NCBI GenBank assembly: GCA_963204785.1
Contig: CAUJHG010000001.1
Coordinates: 1 to 35,514, forward strand
Source: Pseudomonadota bacterium
GTDB lineage: Bacteria > Pseudomonadota > Gammaproteobacteria > Burkholderiales > Burkholderiaceae_E
DNA length: 35,514 nucleotides
Direction: 5' to 3'
Part shown: piece after piece, positions 9,497 through 18,055 of the stretch
Layout: every line of letters starts with the position of its first letter
Numbering within the stretch: the stretch's first letter is position 1
Notes under the pieces: generated by a model
Database searches by the model: none
The model's input: only the letters and a program-made list of their open reading frames with translations
Told to the model about the DNA's origin: nothing
Translations under genes and position numbers: made by a program

Positions 9497-10087
9497 ATGT
9501 CCGTCAGACTCGTCGTCCTGTACTACTCGACCTACGGCACCAACCACCGCATGGCGGAGATCGCTGCGGAGGCGGCACGCGCCGCCGGGGCCGAGGTGCG
9601 CCTGCTGAAGGCGCCCGAGACCGCCCCCGCCGAGGTGGTCGCAAGCCAGGACGCCTGGAAGGCGCACGCCGAGCGCACTGCCCACATCCCGACCGCAACT
9701 GCGCAGGACATGGAGTGGGCCAACGCCTACCTGATCTCGGCGCCGACGCGCTTCGGGGTGATGGCGAGCCAGATCCGCGCCTTCATCGACACGCTCGGCG
9801 GTGTCTGGGCCAAGGGTGGGCTGGCCGGCAAGGCGGTCTCGGCGATGAGCTCGGCGCAGAACACCCACGGTGGGCAGGAGGCGACGCTGCTGTCCTTCTA
9901 CACCACTGCGATGCACTGGGGTGCTATCGTGGTCGCGCCGGGCTTCACCGATCAGTCGATCTTCAAGGTCGGCGGCAACCCCTATGGCTACAGCCACACG
10001 CAGGGCGCCGAGTTCACCGACGACGTGAAGGCCGCGATCGGCCACCAGGCGCGCCGCCTGGTCGAGTTTGCCGCCAAGCTCGCCTGA
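9497..10087 (+). CDS. wrbA: NAD(P)H:quinone oxidoreductase, WrbA type
   Basis: The 196-aa flavodoxin-fold protein matches WrbA, a tetrameric FMN enzyme that reduces quinones by two electrons and so avoids semiquinone radicals. The FMN-phosphate loop [12 protein letters not shown] is at residues 9-20; [20 protein letters not shown] and [20 protein letters not shown] are the other two conserved FMN-binding segments, and [20 protein letters not shown] is a WrbA hallmark. Length is the family norm. GAGGAG precedes the ATG at a fitting distance. It lies just upstream of catalase in the same direction, which fits a shared role in oxidative or quinone stress, though the gap holds its own promoter for catalase. 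Confidence 0.94.
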   Translation: MSVRLVVLYYSTYGTNHRMAEIAAEAARAAGAEVRLLKAPETAPAEVVASQDAWKAHAERTAHIPTATAQDMEWANAYLISAPTRFGVMASQIRAFIDTLGGVWAKGGLAGKAVSAMSSAQNTHGGQEATLLSFYTTAMHWGAIVVAPGFTDQSIFKVGGNPYGYSHTQGAEFTDDVKAAIGHQARRLVEFAAKLA

Positions 10088-10089
10088 AC

Positions 10090-10110
10090 CGGCCGCGCCG
10101 CGGTCGGCCG
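10090..10110 (+). terminator. GC hairpin after wrbA
   Basis: CGGCCG at 10090-10095 and again at 10105-10110 (each self-complementary) can pair across a 9-nt loop, 2 nt after the wrbA stop. No T-run follows. Weak terminator candidate. Confidence 0.3.
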
Positions 10111-10165
10111 TCGATTCCATCGGTGTCCGACTCCATTGGCTATCGATTCGATTGATTCAATTGGC
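10111..10165 (+). promoter_or_regulatory. AT-rich repeat island upstream of catalase (possible activator site)
   Basis: This stretch is clearly less GC-rich than its surroundings and is repetitive. ATTGGCT occurs at 10135-10141 and again at 10160-10166, 25 bp apart; TCGATT and close variants recur (10111, 10143, 10148). It directly abuts the -35 of the katA promoter, the place expected for a LysR-type activator such as OxyR. I do not see a clean four-element OxyR ATAG/CTAT pattern, so the regulator is not named. Confidence 0.4.
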
Positions 10166-10194
10166 TTGGTCTTTCCAGGTCTGGCGCCTAGCAT
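10166..10194 (+). promoter_or_regulatory. Promoter of catalase gene
   Basis: TTGGTC (10166-10171) and TAGCAT (10189-10194) are exactly 17 bp apart and lie about 58 bp before the catalase start. This is among the best sigma-70-like matches in the window. Confidence 0.5.
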
Positions 10195-10251
10195 GAGTCC
10201 AGCCCGCTTCATGCGCGCGATCCTATGACTGTGAGCCCTGAAGGAGCCGAG

Positions 10252-11781
10252 ATGAAGGACGATGCAAGCAAGTGCCCGGCAACCCGCCTGACCACCGACT
10301 TCGGCGCCCCGGTGGCCACCAACCGGGACAGCCTGACCGCCGGCGCCCGTGGCCCGCTGCTGGCGCAGGACGTCTGGCTCAACGAGAAGCTCGCGAACTT
10401 CGTGCGCGAAGTGATCCCCGAGCGGCGCATGCACGCCAAGGGTTCGGGCGCCTTCGGCACCTTCACGGTCACCCACGACATCACCCGCTACACCCGGGCG
10501 AAGATCTTCAGCGCGGTCGGCAAGAAGACCGAGATGTTCGCGCGCTTCACGACGGTCGCCGGCGAGCGCGGCGCCGCCGACGCCGAGCGCGACATCCGCG
10601 GCTTTGCCCTGAAGTTCTACACCGAGGAAGGCAACTGGGACATGGTCGGCAACAACACGCCGGTCTTCTTCATCCGCGACCCGCGCCAGTTCCCCGACCT
10701 GAACAAGGCGGTCAAGCGCGATCCGCGCACCAACCTGCGCTCGGCGACCTACAACTGGGACTACTGGACGCTGCTGCCCGAGGCGCTGCACCAGGTCACG
10801 ATCGTGATGAGCGATCGCGGCATTCCGGCCAGCTACCGCCACATGCACGGCTTCTCCTCGCACGCCTACAGCTTCTGGAACGCGGCGGGCGAGCGCTTCT
10901 GGGTCAAGATGCACTTCAGGACCCGGCAGGGCATCCGCAACCTGAGCGACGCCGAGGCCGCCGAGCTGATCGGACGCGACCGCGAGAGCCACCAGCGCGA
11001 CCTGTACGAGGCGATCGAGCGCGGCGACTTCCCCAAGTGGACGATGTACGTGCAGGTGATGCCCGAGAAGGACGCCCTCGCGTATCGGCTGCACCCCTTC
11101 GACCTGACCAAGGTCTGGTACAAGGCCGACTATCCGCTGATCGAGGTGGGCGAGTTCGAGCTGAACCGCAACCCCGACAACTTCTTCCTCGACGTCGAGC
11201 AGAGCGCCTTCGCGCCCAGCAACCTGGTGCCGGGGATCGGCGTGAGCCCGGACCGGATGCTCCAGGCGCGGCTGATCAACTACGCCGACGCCCAGCGCTA
11301 CCGGCTGGGCGTGAACCACCAGCAGATCCCGGTCAACCGGGCCCGGTGTCCGGTGCACAGCAACCACCGCGACGGCGCCGGCCGGGTGGACGCCAACTAC
11401 GGGGGCGCGCCGCACTACGAGCCCAACAGCTTCGGCCAGTGGCAGGCGCAGCCGGAGTTCAGGGAGCCGCCGCTTGCGATCTCCGGCGCCGCGGACTTCT
11501 GGGACGCGCACGCGGACGACTCCAACCACTTCGAACAGCCGCGCCGGCTGTTCCAGCTGATGAGCGACGCGCAGAAGCAGGCGCTGTTCGACAACACCGC
11601 CAGCGCGATGGGCGATGCGCCCGAGTTCGTCCGCTTCCGTCACATCCGCAACTGCAACGCCGCCGATCCCGCGTACGCGGCGGGCGTGGCGAAGGCGCTG
11701 GGGATCGACCTGGCGAAAGCGCTCGCCTCGAAGCCGGACGACCCGATGTACGGCAATCCGCTGGTGCCGCTGCCGGTGTGA
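10252..11781 (+). CDS. katA: Monofunctional heme catalase (KatA type)
   Basis: The 509-aa small-subunit catalase breaks down hydrogen peroxide. Active-site segments are all present: [10 protein letters not shown] with the distal His, [12 protein letters not shown] with the distal Asn, and [15 protein letters not shown] with the proximal heme-ligand Tyr; NHQQIPVN is also typical. No signal peptide is seen, so it is cytoplasmic. The ATG at 10252 is preferred over one at 10225 because AAGGAG lies 5 nt before it and falls inside the longer version. The gene has its own promoter and an AT-rich upstream island that suggests inducible control. A GC hairpin directly follows the stop. Confidence 0.96.
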   Translation: MKDDASKCPATRLTTDFGAPVATNRDSLTAGARGPLLAQDVWLNEKLANFVREVIPERRMHAKGSGAFGTFTVTHDITRYTRAKIFSAVGKKTEMFARFTTVAGERGAADAERDIRGFALKFYTEEGNWDMVGNNTPVFFIRDPRQFPDLNKAVKRDPRTNLRSATYNWDYWTLLPEALHQVTIVMSDRGIPASYRHMHGFSSHAYSFWNAAGERFWVKMHFRTRQGIRNLSDAEAAELIGRDRESHQRDLYEAIERGDFPKWTMYVQVMPEKDALAYRLHPFDLTKVWYKADYPLIEVGEFELNRNPDNFFLDVEQSAFAPSNLVPGIGVSPDRMLQARLINYADAQRYRLGVNHQQIPVNRARCPVHSNHRDGAGRVDANYGGAPHYEPNSFGQWQAQPEFREPPLAISGAADFWDAHADDSNHFEQPRRLFQLMSDAQKQALFDNTASAMGDAPEFVRFRHIRNCNAADPAYAAGVAKALGIDLAKALASKPDDPMYGNPLVPLPV

Positions 11782-11800
11782 GCGGCCGCCTCCGGGCCGC
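11782..11800 (+). terminator. GC hairpin after katA
   Basis: GCGGCC (11782-11787) pairs with GGCCGC (11795-11800) across a 7-nt loop immediately after the catalase stop. It sits between two convergent genes (katA and the DedA gene). No T-run. Confidence 0.35.
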
Positions 11801-11831
11801 GCAGGACGCAAGTCCCGATGGCCCGGCCTCT

Positions 11832-12458
11832 TCAGCCGGTGCCGCCTCCTCCGGAGCCGGACGCCGGCGCCTGCGGGCGTCCCTGACGCCCCGCTCGCGC
11901 CGCGCGGCGCGCGTGCAGCAGGTGCGCGGCCAGCCATCCCGCGACGGCCACCACGGCCAGCAGCGCGAGGCCCCAGGCGGCGTCGGCCTCGAACCGTTTC
12001 ATCAGCCGGCCCAGCGCGTGGCCGGCGCCGTAGCCCAGCGCCGCGACCAGCGTGGCCCAGACGAGCGCGCCGGCCAGGTTGAGCAGCAGGAAGCGCGACC
12101 AGGGCACCCGGCTCATCCCGATGGCCATGGGCCCAGCGACCCGAAGCCCGTACAGGAAGCGGATCGACAGGATCAGCGGGAGGTGTTGCCGCTCGAGCAA
12201 GGCGCGCACCCGCTGCGCGCGCGGCTGCAGCTTCGGGAAGCGCGCGAGCAGCGCCTCGCCGTGGCGGCGCCCGATCTGGAAGAAGAGCTGGTCGCCGAGG
12301 AAGCTGGCGATCGTCGCGACCGCGATCACCGAGGCGAGCGGCAGGTGCCCGTGCGCGGCCGCGCCGCCGGCGACCAGCAGCACCGACTCGCCTTCGAGGA
12401 AGGTGCCCACGCCCACGGCGAGCAGTCCGTAGCTCTCGACCCAGGCGGCGATGTCCAT
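11832..12458 (-). CDS. DedA family membrane protein
   Basis: The 208-aa protein is an inner-membrane member of the DedA (SNARE-associated/VTT) family, whose members are implicated in lipid carrier flipping, envelope integrity and resistance to stress. Family motifs are GTFLEGESVLLVAGG near residue 20, GDQLFFQIGRRHG (about 55-67) and SIRFLYGLRVAGPMAIGMS (about 97-115), with several hydrophobic segments including a C-terminal pair. A basic then Gly-rich tail ends the protein. The final 40 residues (RRAARAGRQGRPQAP and GSGGGG) are likely disordered. It is divergent from the patatin gene, with 181 bp between starts. The specific substrate cannot be told. Confidence 0.88.
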   Translation of the reverse strand: MDIAAWVESYGLLAVGVGTFLEGESVLLVAGGAAAHGHLPLASVIAVATIASFLGDQLFFQIGRRHGEALLARFPKLQPRAQRVRALLERQHLPLILSIRFLYGLRVAGPMAIGMSRVPWSRFLLLNLAGALVWATLVAALGYGAGHALGRLMKRFEADAAWGLALLAVVAVAGWLAAHLLHARRAARAGRQGRPQAPASGSGGGGTG

Positions 12459-12639
12459 CGGTGATGCCTCGTTCGTTCAGCGGTGCGGCTGGCCTGGCGA
12501 AAGCGCCGGTTCGCATTGGTGACCGGGGTCACGGCGATCCGTGACTGCGGGCACTGTCGCGGCCGCTGCGGCGCGCGGAAGATGGCTTCCGTGTCCATGA
12601 GCTGCGAGCAACGCGCAGGCTAGCGCATCGAGAACCCCA

Positions 12640-13836
12640 ATGCGAAGCGAATCGAAGCACGACGAGCCCCGGAAGGTCCTGGTGTTGCAGGGAGGCGGCG
12701 CGCTCGGGGCCTACCAGGCCGGCGCCTACGAGGCGCTGGCGCAGCCGGGCGGCACGCTCGACTGGATTGCCGGGATCTCGATCGGCGCGATCAACGCGGC
12801 GCTGATCGCGGGGAATCCGCCGCAGCGCCGCGTCGAGCGTCTGCGGGCCTTCTGGGAGCAGGTGAGCGTCGCGCTGCTGCCCGCGGCCGCGCTGGGCGGC
12901 CTGCTCGGCCCGATGCGCCCGTGGTGGGAGGACGCGGTGGCGTCCTTCGGCGCCTGGCAGGGAATTCCGGGCTTCTTCCGGCCGCGCGGGCCGACGGCCT
13001 GGTGGCCGCAGCCGCCGGCCAGTCTCTACGACACCGAGCCGCTGCGGCGCACCCTCGAGGAGCTGGTCGACTTCGAGCTGCTCAACGACGGGCCGGTGCG
13101 CCTCTCGGTGGGGGCGGTGGACGTCGAGAGCGGCAACTTCACCTACTTCGACAACCGCGCCGAGCGCATCGGACCCGAGCACGTGATGGCCAGCGGAGCG
13201 CTCCCCCCCGGCTTTCCGGCGGTGGAAGTGGACGGGCGCTGGTACTGGGACGGAGGCATCGTGTCCAACACGCCGCTGGCGCACGTCCTGTCGAGCACGG
13301 CGCCGGCCGACGCGCGGCCGCTGACGGTGTTCCAGGTCGACCTGTTCGCCGCGCGCGGAAAGCGTCCGGCCACGCTCGCCGAGGCCGCCGAGCGGCAGAA
13401 GGACATCCAGTACTCGAGCCGCACCCGCGCGGTCAGCGACCGGGTCCGCGAGCGCCACCAGCTGCACGCGCGGCTGCGCGCACTCGGCGCGCTGCTGCCG
13501 CCCGAGGTGCGCGCGAGCGCCGAGGCGCGCCGCCTGCTCGCCGGCACCGAGGATCCGCCGATCACGCTGATCCACGTGATCCACCGGCGCAGGCCCTACG
13601 AGACGCAGAGCAAGGACTGCGCCTTCTCGCGCATCTCGATGACCGAGCACTGGGAAGCGGGCGCGGCCGACATGAGCGCGTCGCTGGCGCTGCTGCAGCG
13701 TCAGCCGCCGCTGGCGGCGGGCGAATTCCGCGTCCTCGACTGCAGACCCGATGCGCCGCAGGCGCCCCGGCTGCGCCGGGCGCGCTCGGGCGCACACCAA
13801 CCCGGAAACCCCGGACAGACGAAGGAAACGACATGA
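12640..13836 (+). CDS. Patatin-like phospholipase with C-terminal DUF3734-like region
   Basis: The 398-aa protein has a patatin-type Ser/Asp lipid hydrolase domain: oxyanion loop [11 protein letters not shown] (18-28), nucleophile elbow GISIG with Ser47, and catalytic DGG with Asp204. The C-terminal half ([24 protein letters not shown] and the MTEHWEAG segment) matches the extension seen in proteins encoded beside 3-hydroxybutyrate dehydrogenases. No signal peptide is seen. The stop overlaps the bdhA start by ATGA, so both are co-translated. A role in lipid or polyhydroxybutyrate-granule turnover is inferred from this pairing and not shown. The last 30 residues are low in complexity. No strong ribosome site is visible before the ATG. 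Confidence 0.87.
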   Translation: MRSESKHDEPRKVLVLQGGGALGAYQAGAYEALAQPGGTLDWIAGISIGAINAALIAGNPPQRRVERLRAFWEQVSVALLPAAALGGLLGPMRPWWEDAVASFGAWQGIPGFFRPRGPTAWWPQPPASLYDTEPLRRTLEELVDFELLNDGPVRLSVGAVDVESGNFTYFDNRAERIGPEHVMASGALPPGFPAVEVDGRWYWDGGIVSNTPLAHVLSSTAPADARPLTVFQVDLFAARGKRPATLAEAAERQKDIQYSSRTRAVSDRVRERHQLHARLRALGALLPPEVRASAEARRLLAGTEDPPITLIHVIHRRRPYETQSKDCAFSRISMTEHWEAGAADMSASLALLQRQPPLAAGEFRVLDCRPDAPQAPRLRRARSGAHQPGNPGQTKETT

Positions 13837-14657
13837 TTGCGACCGCAGAACCGGCAGGGCGGGCCAGCACCCGCCTGAGCCTGGAGGGAAGGAACGCGCT
13901 GGTCACCGGCGCCGCGAGCGGGCTGGGCCGGCGCATCGCCGAGCTCTACGCGCAGGCTGGCGCCAGCGTGGTGATCGCCGACCTCAGGCTCGAGGACGCG
14001 CGGGCCGCCGCCGAGGCGATCGGCGCGGCCGGGCACAAGGCCCTGGCCGTCCAGATGGACGTCACCGACGAGCAGTCGGTGGAGGCCGGCTTCGAGCTGG
14101 CGAAGGCGCAGCTCGGGGCGCTGGACATCCTGGTGAGCAACGCCGGCATCCAGATCGTGGCGCCGATCCACGAGTTCCGCTTCGCGGACTGGAAGAAGCT
14201 GCTCGCGGTCCACCTCGACGGCGGCTTCCTCACCGCGCGCGCCGCGGTGCGGCAGATGATCGCCTCGCGCCGCGGCGGCACGATCATCTTCATGGGCTCG
14301 GTGCACTCGAAGGAGGCGTCGCGGCTGAAGAGCCCGTACGTCGCCGCCAAGCACGGGCTCGAGGGACTGGCGAAGGTGATCGCCAAGGAGGGCGCGCCCT
14401 ACGGCATCCGCAGCAACGTCATCTGCCCGGGCTTCGTGCGCACGCCGCTGGTGGAGAAGCAGATCCCCGAGCAGGCGCACGAGCTGGGCATCACCGAGGA
14501 CGAGGTGATCCGCAACGTGATGCTCAAGGACACCGTGGACGGCCAGTTCACCACGGTGGACGACGTCGCGCAGGCGGCGCTGGTGTTCGCGACCTGGCCG
14601 AGCAACGCGCTGACCGGGCAGTCGCTGGTGGTGAGTCACGGCTGGTTCATGCAGTGA
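13833..14657 (+). CDS. bdhA: 3-hydroxybutyrate dehydrogenase (short-chain dehydrogenase)
   Basis: The 274-aa classical SDR interconverts 3-hydroxybutyrate and acetoacetate with [11 protein letters not shown] (25-32) is the cofactor loop, NAG is at 103-105, and the catalytic Ser156, Tyr169 and Lys173 (YVAAK) are in place. The segment [20 protein letters not shown] and the end SHGWFMQ are characteristic of 3-hydroxybutyrate dehydrogenases of proteobacteria. GAAGGAAACG before the ATG serves as ribosome site, and the start overlaps the patatin stop. It would supply acetoacetate from stored or imported hydroxybutyrate. The N-terminus carries about 15 extra residues before the SDR fold. Confidence 0.9.
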   Translation: MIATAEPAGRASTRLSLEGRNALVTGAASGLGRRIAELYAQAGASVVIADLRLEDARAAAEAIGAAGHKALAVQMDVTDEQSVEAGFELAKAQLGALDILVSNAGIQIVAPIHEFRFADWKKLLAVHLDGGFLTARAAVRQMIASRRGGTIIFMGSVHSKEASRLKSPYVAAKHGLEGLAKVIAKEGAPYGIRSNVICPGFVRTPLVEKQIPEQAHELGITEDEVIRNVMLKDTVDGQFTTVDDVAQAALVFATWPSNALTGQSLVVSHGWFMQ

Positions 14658-14683
14658 GGCTTCCATCCGATCAGGAGGCGGCC

Positions 14684-14697
14684 CTGCGTTCGCGCAG
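14684..14697 (+). terminator. Small UUCG-loop hairpin after bdhA
   Basis: CTGCG-TTCG-CGCAG forms a 5-bp stem capped by the very stable UUCG tetraloop, 27 nt after the bdhA stop. No T-run. Could stabilise the 3' end or help termination. Confidence 0.35.
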
Positions 14698-14788
14698 CAG
14701 CGCGGGCGGGGCGTGCCCACCCGCGTCGCAGGTCGCGCTCGCACCGGCCTGAGGCGGGAATCGAACCAACGGCGGGCAGGAGATCGAC

Positions 14789-16063
14789 ATGTCCAAGCAG
14801 AGGAAACAGGTGCTGATCCTGGGGGGCAACTTCGCCGGCCTCGGAGCGGCGCAGAAGATCCGCGACCACGCCGGCGACGGCGTGGACATCACGCTGGTGG
14901 ACCGCAAGGCCTACCTCGACTACATCCCGAACATCCCGCTCGAGGTGTTCGAGGGGCGCGATCCGTCGAGCACCATGCACATGGACCTGATCGGGCCGCT
15001 GGCTCGCGAGAAGGTGGCCTTCCGCCAGGCGGAGGTGCTCGGAATCGACCTGGACGCGCGCCGGGTGCGCGTGCGCCCGAACGAGCGCCCCGGGTCCACC
15101 GACTACTGGATCGGCTACGACATCCTGGTGATCGCACTCGGCGCACGGCTGGCCTACGACGAGATCGAGGGCTTCGCCGAGCACGGCCACTCGGTTTCGG
15201 ACGCCTTCCTGGCGAACCGGCTGATCGACTACCTCGAGAACGAATACAGGGGCGGTCCGATCGCGGTGGGCTCGGCGCGCTTCACGCAGGGCAGCAAGGG
15301 GCGACCGCCGTGGCTGCCCACCGCGCTGGCCGCCTGCGAAGGGCCGCCGGTGGAGGTGTCGCTCGCCCTGGCGCACTGGCTGCAGACCCACGGCAAGGGC
15401 GGCCCGAAGAACATCACGATCTTCACGCCGGCGCCGATGATCGCCGAGGATGCCGGCGAGAAGGTGGTGGGGCAGCTGCTCACCGCAGCTTCGGCAATGG
15501 GCTTCGGCTACATGAACGACACCCGGGACATCGTCCGGCTCACCGCGAAGGGCATCGAGTTCGCCGACGGGCGCTCGCTCGAGGCGGAACTGAAGATCGT
15601 GTTCCCGAACTGGAAGCCGCACGCGTTCCTGCACGGGCTGCCGATCTGCGACGAGGCGGGCTTCGTGGTCACCGATCTGCTGATGCGCAATCCCGATCAC
15701 CCCGAGGTCTTCGCCTGCGGCGACGCGGCCGCGCTGACCGTGCCCAAGCTCGGTGCGATCGGTCACCAGCAGACCGACATCGTCGGTCGGCAGATCGCGC
15801 GCGACCTGGGCGTGATGAAGCCTGCCCAGGCCGACACGCCCTTCGCCCCGGAGGTCGTGTGCATCGGCGACATGGGGGGAGGGAAGGCCTTCTACATCCA
15901 CGCCGACGCCTGGTACGGCGGCAAGCTCCAGGAGCTGCGGATGGGCCGGCTGCCCTACCTGCAGAAGGTGGCCTACAAGGAGGTGTTCTTCCGGACAGGC
16001 GGGCGGGTTCCGGGCTGGGCGCTGCCGACCGCCGAGTGGATGTCCGAGCAGGTCTCCGGCTGA
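14789..16063 (+). CDS. Sulfide:quinone oxidoreductase-like FAD flavoprotein
   Basis: The 424-aa protein is a two-dinucleotide-binding-domain flavoprotein of the SQR / flavocytochrome c sulfide dehydrogenase / NDH-2 superfamily. LILGGNFAGLGAAQ (9-22) binds FAD, DILVIALGA (111-119) and FACGDAAAL (308-316) are the conserved ATG/GD motifs. The segment CEGPPVEV with Cys183 matches the C-x-GP-x-E site where SQRs carry a redox-active Cys, and Cys358 (EVVCIGDMGGG) is a possible partner. There is no signal peptide. SQRs oxidise sulfide and pass electrons to quinone; whether this one does is unproven, and an NADH or other donor is possible. CAGGAG precedes the ATG. The short C-terminus lacks an obvious long amphipathic membrane anchor. 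Confidence 0.78.
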   Translation: MSKQRKQVLILGGNFAGLGAAQKIRDHAGDGVDITLVDRKAYLDYIPNIPLEVFEGRDPSSTMHMDLIGPLAREKVAFRQAEVLGIDLDARRVRVRPNERPGSTDYWIGYDILVIALGARLAYDEIEGFAEHGHSVSDAFLANRLIDYLENEYRGGPIAVGSARFTQGSKGRPPWLPTALAACEGPPVEVSLALAHWLQTHGKGGPKNITIFTPAPMIAEDAGEKVVGQLLTAASAMGFGYMNDTRDIVRLTAKGIEFADGRSLEAELKIVFPNWKPHAFLHGLPICDEAGFVVTDLLMRNPDHPEVFACGDAAALTVPKLGAIGHQQTDIVGRQIARDLGVMKPAQADTPFAPEVVCIGDMGGGKAFYIHADAWYGGKLQELRMGRLPYLQKVAYKEVFFRTGGRVPGWALPTAEWMSEQVSG

Positions 16064-16096
16064 GCGCAGGCGCGGCGCGGGCCACGCGGCCTGCGC
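16064..16096. terminator. Hairpin between convergent SQR-like and sensor-kinase genes
   Basis: GCGCAGGC (16064-16071) and GCCTGCGC (16089-16096) form a perfect 8-bp stem, extended by GCG/CGC with one bulge. It fills most of the 46-bp gap between the two convergent stops, so it probably acts in both directions. No T-run. Confidence 0.5.
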
Positions 16097-16109
16097 CCGC
16101 GCCCGGCGC

Positions 16110-17939
16110 TCAGGGATCGAAGCACAGGATCACGCGGCTGCCGCGGCCGGGGGCGCTGTCCAGCGTGAGCGACGCACCGAGCTGCTGCGCGCGCTCGCGC
16201 AGCCCGACGAGTCCGTAGTGTCCCTGGGGCGCCGGGTCCTGCGGATCGAATCCGGTTCCGTCGTCGGCGAGCTCCAGGCGCCAGCGCGCAGGGCGCACGC
16301 CGCTGTCGGCGTCCGCGGGCGCGCGCGCGAGCGTCAGCCGCAGGTGCCGGGCGCCGGAGTGGCGCTCGACGTTGCGCAGCGCCTCGCGCGCGATGCCCAG
16401 GACCAGGTCGGCGCGCGCGCCGCTGAGCGCCGCAGCCTCGGGGTCGATCGTCTGTTCGACGCGCAGCGCGCAGCGTGCGCCCAGCTCGTCGAGCAGCGCC
16501 GCCAGCCCGGCGCCCAGCGGACGCGGCGCGGCGGCGGACCTGCGCATCCGCCCGATGGTCGCGCGCGCGTCGGCCAGGCCCTGCGTGGCCACCTGTTCGG
16601 CCTGCGCGAGCTCCGCGTCGAGCCGCGCCGCGTCCCAGCGATCGTGGAGCTTGCGCACCAGGCGGATCTGGGTGATCAGGCTCACCAGCGAATTGGCCAG
16701 GGTGTCGTGCAGCCCGCGGGCCAGGCGCAGGCGCTCGCGCTCGAGCTCGGCATCCCGCGCCTCGCGCTCGAGCCGCTCGATCTGCACGGCGCGCTCCGCC
16801 ACCCGGGCGTCGAGCTCGGCGTTGATGCGCACGAGCCCGTCGCGCTCGGCTCTCAGGTGCGCGACCAGTTCGGCCAGGGTGAGCCCGATCGTGTGCAGTT
16901 CGTCGTGCCCGGCGGGGACGTCGATGGTCGCGCGGGCGCCGCGGCGGACCTCACGCGCCTGCCGGGCGAGCGCGTCGAGCCGGCGCGTCAGCCAGCGGGC
17001 CAGCGCCACGGCGGTCAGTGCCCCGGCCAGGCCGATTGCGGCAACCCCCAGCAGGACCGTGCGGCGCGCCTGGCGCACCGGCGCCAGCGCGTGCGCCAGC
17101 GGCTGCCTGAGCAGGATCCGCCAGCGGGCGGCTGCCGGGATCTCGGTGTCGGCGCTGGCCAGAGGGGCGCTGGCGACCAGGAAGGCGCCGCGACCGGATG
17201 GATCGGCGTCCGGGGGCGATCCGAGCAGGCCGGCAGAGCCTGCGACCGCGCGTCCTGCGGGATCGAGCAGCACCGCCTCGAGATCCGCGTCCGGGTCGAC
17301 GAGGCGCAGGCGCTGGTCGAGCTCGCCATGCAGCCAGGTGGTCGGAATGCGGGCCGCAAGGACGCCGAAGGCGCTGCCGGCTGCGTCCGTCAGCGGGACC
17401 GCGATCACCAGGAAGCTCGCGCCGAAGCTGCCGGAGCCGTCGGGCACCGCGGCCAGGACGGGCGCCTGCAGCGCCTGCGCGAACCACGCGGGATCCGGCG
17501 CGGGCGCGAACCCGTGGTCCTCGCTGGAGGCGCTCAGCAGGCGGCCGGTGTGATCGCGGATGCCGATCCAGGCGGTCTCGGGCAGCAGCCTGGCGAGCGA
17601 GCGCAGGCGGGCGGCGGTCGCCGGCGTCCCGGCCTCGGCTGGACGCAGATCGGCCGCCAGCGTGCGCATCGCGGCGCAGCGGATCAGGATCCGCCCCATC
17701 AGGGCGTCCGCGCCACGCGTGGCGCTGCGCTGCAGCTGCGCGACGCTCTCGGCGCTGCGGTGACGCTGGACCAGGTCCGCCGCCCATTCGGCGCTTGCGA
17801 AGGCGACCACGCCCATCAGCGCCAGCACCGCCCAGCCGATCGCCGCCGCGAAGCTGCGGCGAGGGTCGAAGCGGCGCCACCCGGAGCGGTGCGTACGCGC
17901 TGCGGGTGGATCCTCCTCCTGCGTCGAGGACGGGTTCAT
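16110..17939 (-). CDS. NarL-type sensor histidine kinase with periplasmic sensor domain
   Basis: The 609-aa membrane kinase has a first transmembrane helix at about 30-50, a periplasmic Cache-like sensor region of some 240 residues, a second helix at about 294-315, a HAMP-like linker, a coiled coil (about 365-405), then a HisKA_3 dimerisation/phosphoacceptor domain with His411 in LARGLHDTLANSL, and an HATPase_c domain (EALRNVERHS 519-528, DDGTGFD 559-565, GHYGLVGLRERA 574-585). It would autophosphorylate and pass phosphate to the divergently encoded LuxR-type regulator 116 bp away. The signal is unknown; Cache domains commonly bind small organic ligands. Lysine is almost absent, as expected for such a GC-rich genome. 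Confidence 0.92.
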   Translation of the reverse strand: MNPSSTQEEDPPAARTHRSGWRRFDPRRSFAAAIGWAVLALMGVVAFASAEWAADLVQRHRSAESVAQLQRSATRGADALMGRILIRCAAMRTLAADLRPAEAGTPATAARLRSLARLLPETAWIGIRDHTGRLLSASSEDHGFAPAPDPAWFAQALQAPVLAAVPDGSGSFGASFLVIAVPLTDAAGSAFGVLAARIPTTWLHGELDQRLRLVDPDADLEAVLLDPAGRAVAGSAGLLGSPPDADPSGRGAFLVASAPLASADTEIPAAARWRILLRQPLAHALAPVRQARRTVLLGVAAIGLAGALTAVALARWLTRRLDALARQAREVRRGARATIDVPAGHDELHTIGLTLAELVAHLRAERDGLVRINAELDARVAERAVQIERLEREARDAELERERLRLARGLHDTLANSLVSLITQIRLVRKLHDRWDAARLDAELAQAEQVATQGLADARATIGRMRRSAAAPRPLGAGLAALLDELGARCALRVEQTIDPEAAALSGARADLVLGIAREALRNVERHSGARHLRLTLARAPADADSGVRPARWRLELADDGTGFDPQDPAPQGHYGLVGLRERAQQLGASLTLDSAPGRGSRVILCFDP

Positions 17940-18055
17940 CGTGAGCGGCGACGGTGTGGAGCGGCTATTCTGCTCCGGTGCGCAGGCCGCGTCGCCCGGG
18001 ATCGGACGGAACCCGGGGCTGCCTGCGACAGTCGATGCGAGGAAGGACGGGCCGG

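Noticed and set aside
10225..10251. Earlier ATG for catalase
   Set aside because: The AAGGAG ribosome site lies inside this extension and serves the ATG at 10252.
17956..17975. Inverted repeat GGAGC...GCTCC near TATTCT between kinase and regulator
   Set aside because: Only a 5-bp stem and no matching -35 at the right distance; too weak to list as a site.
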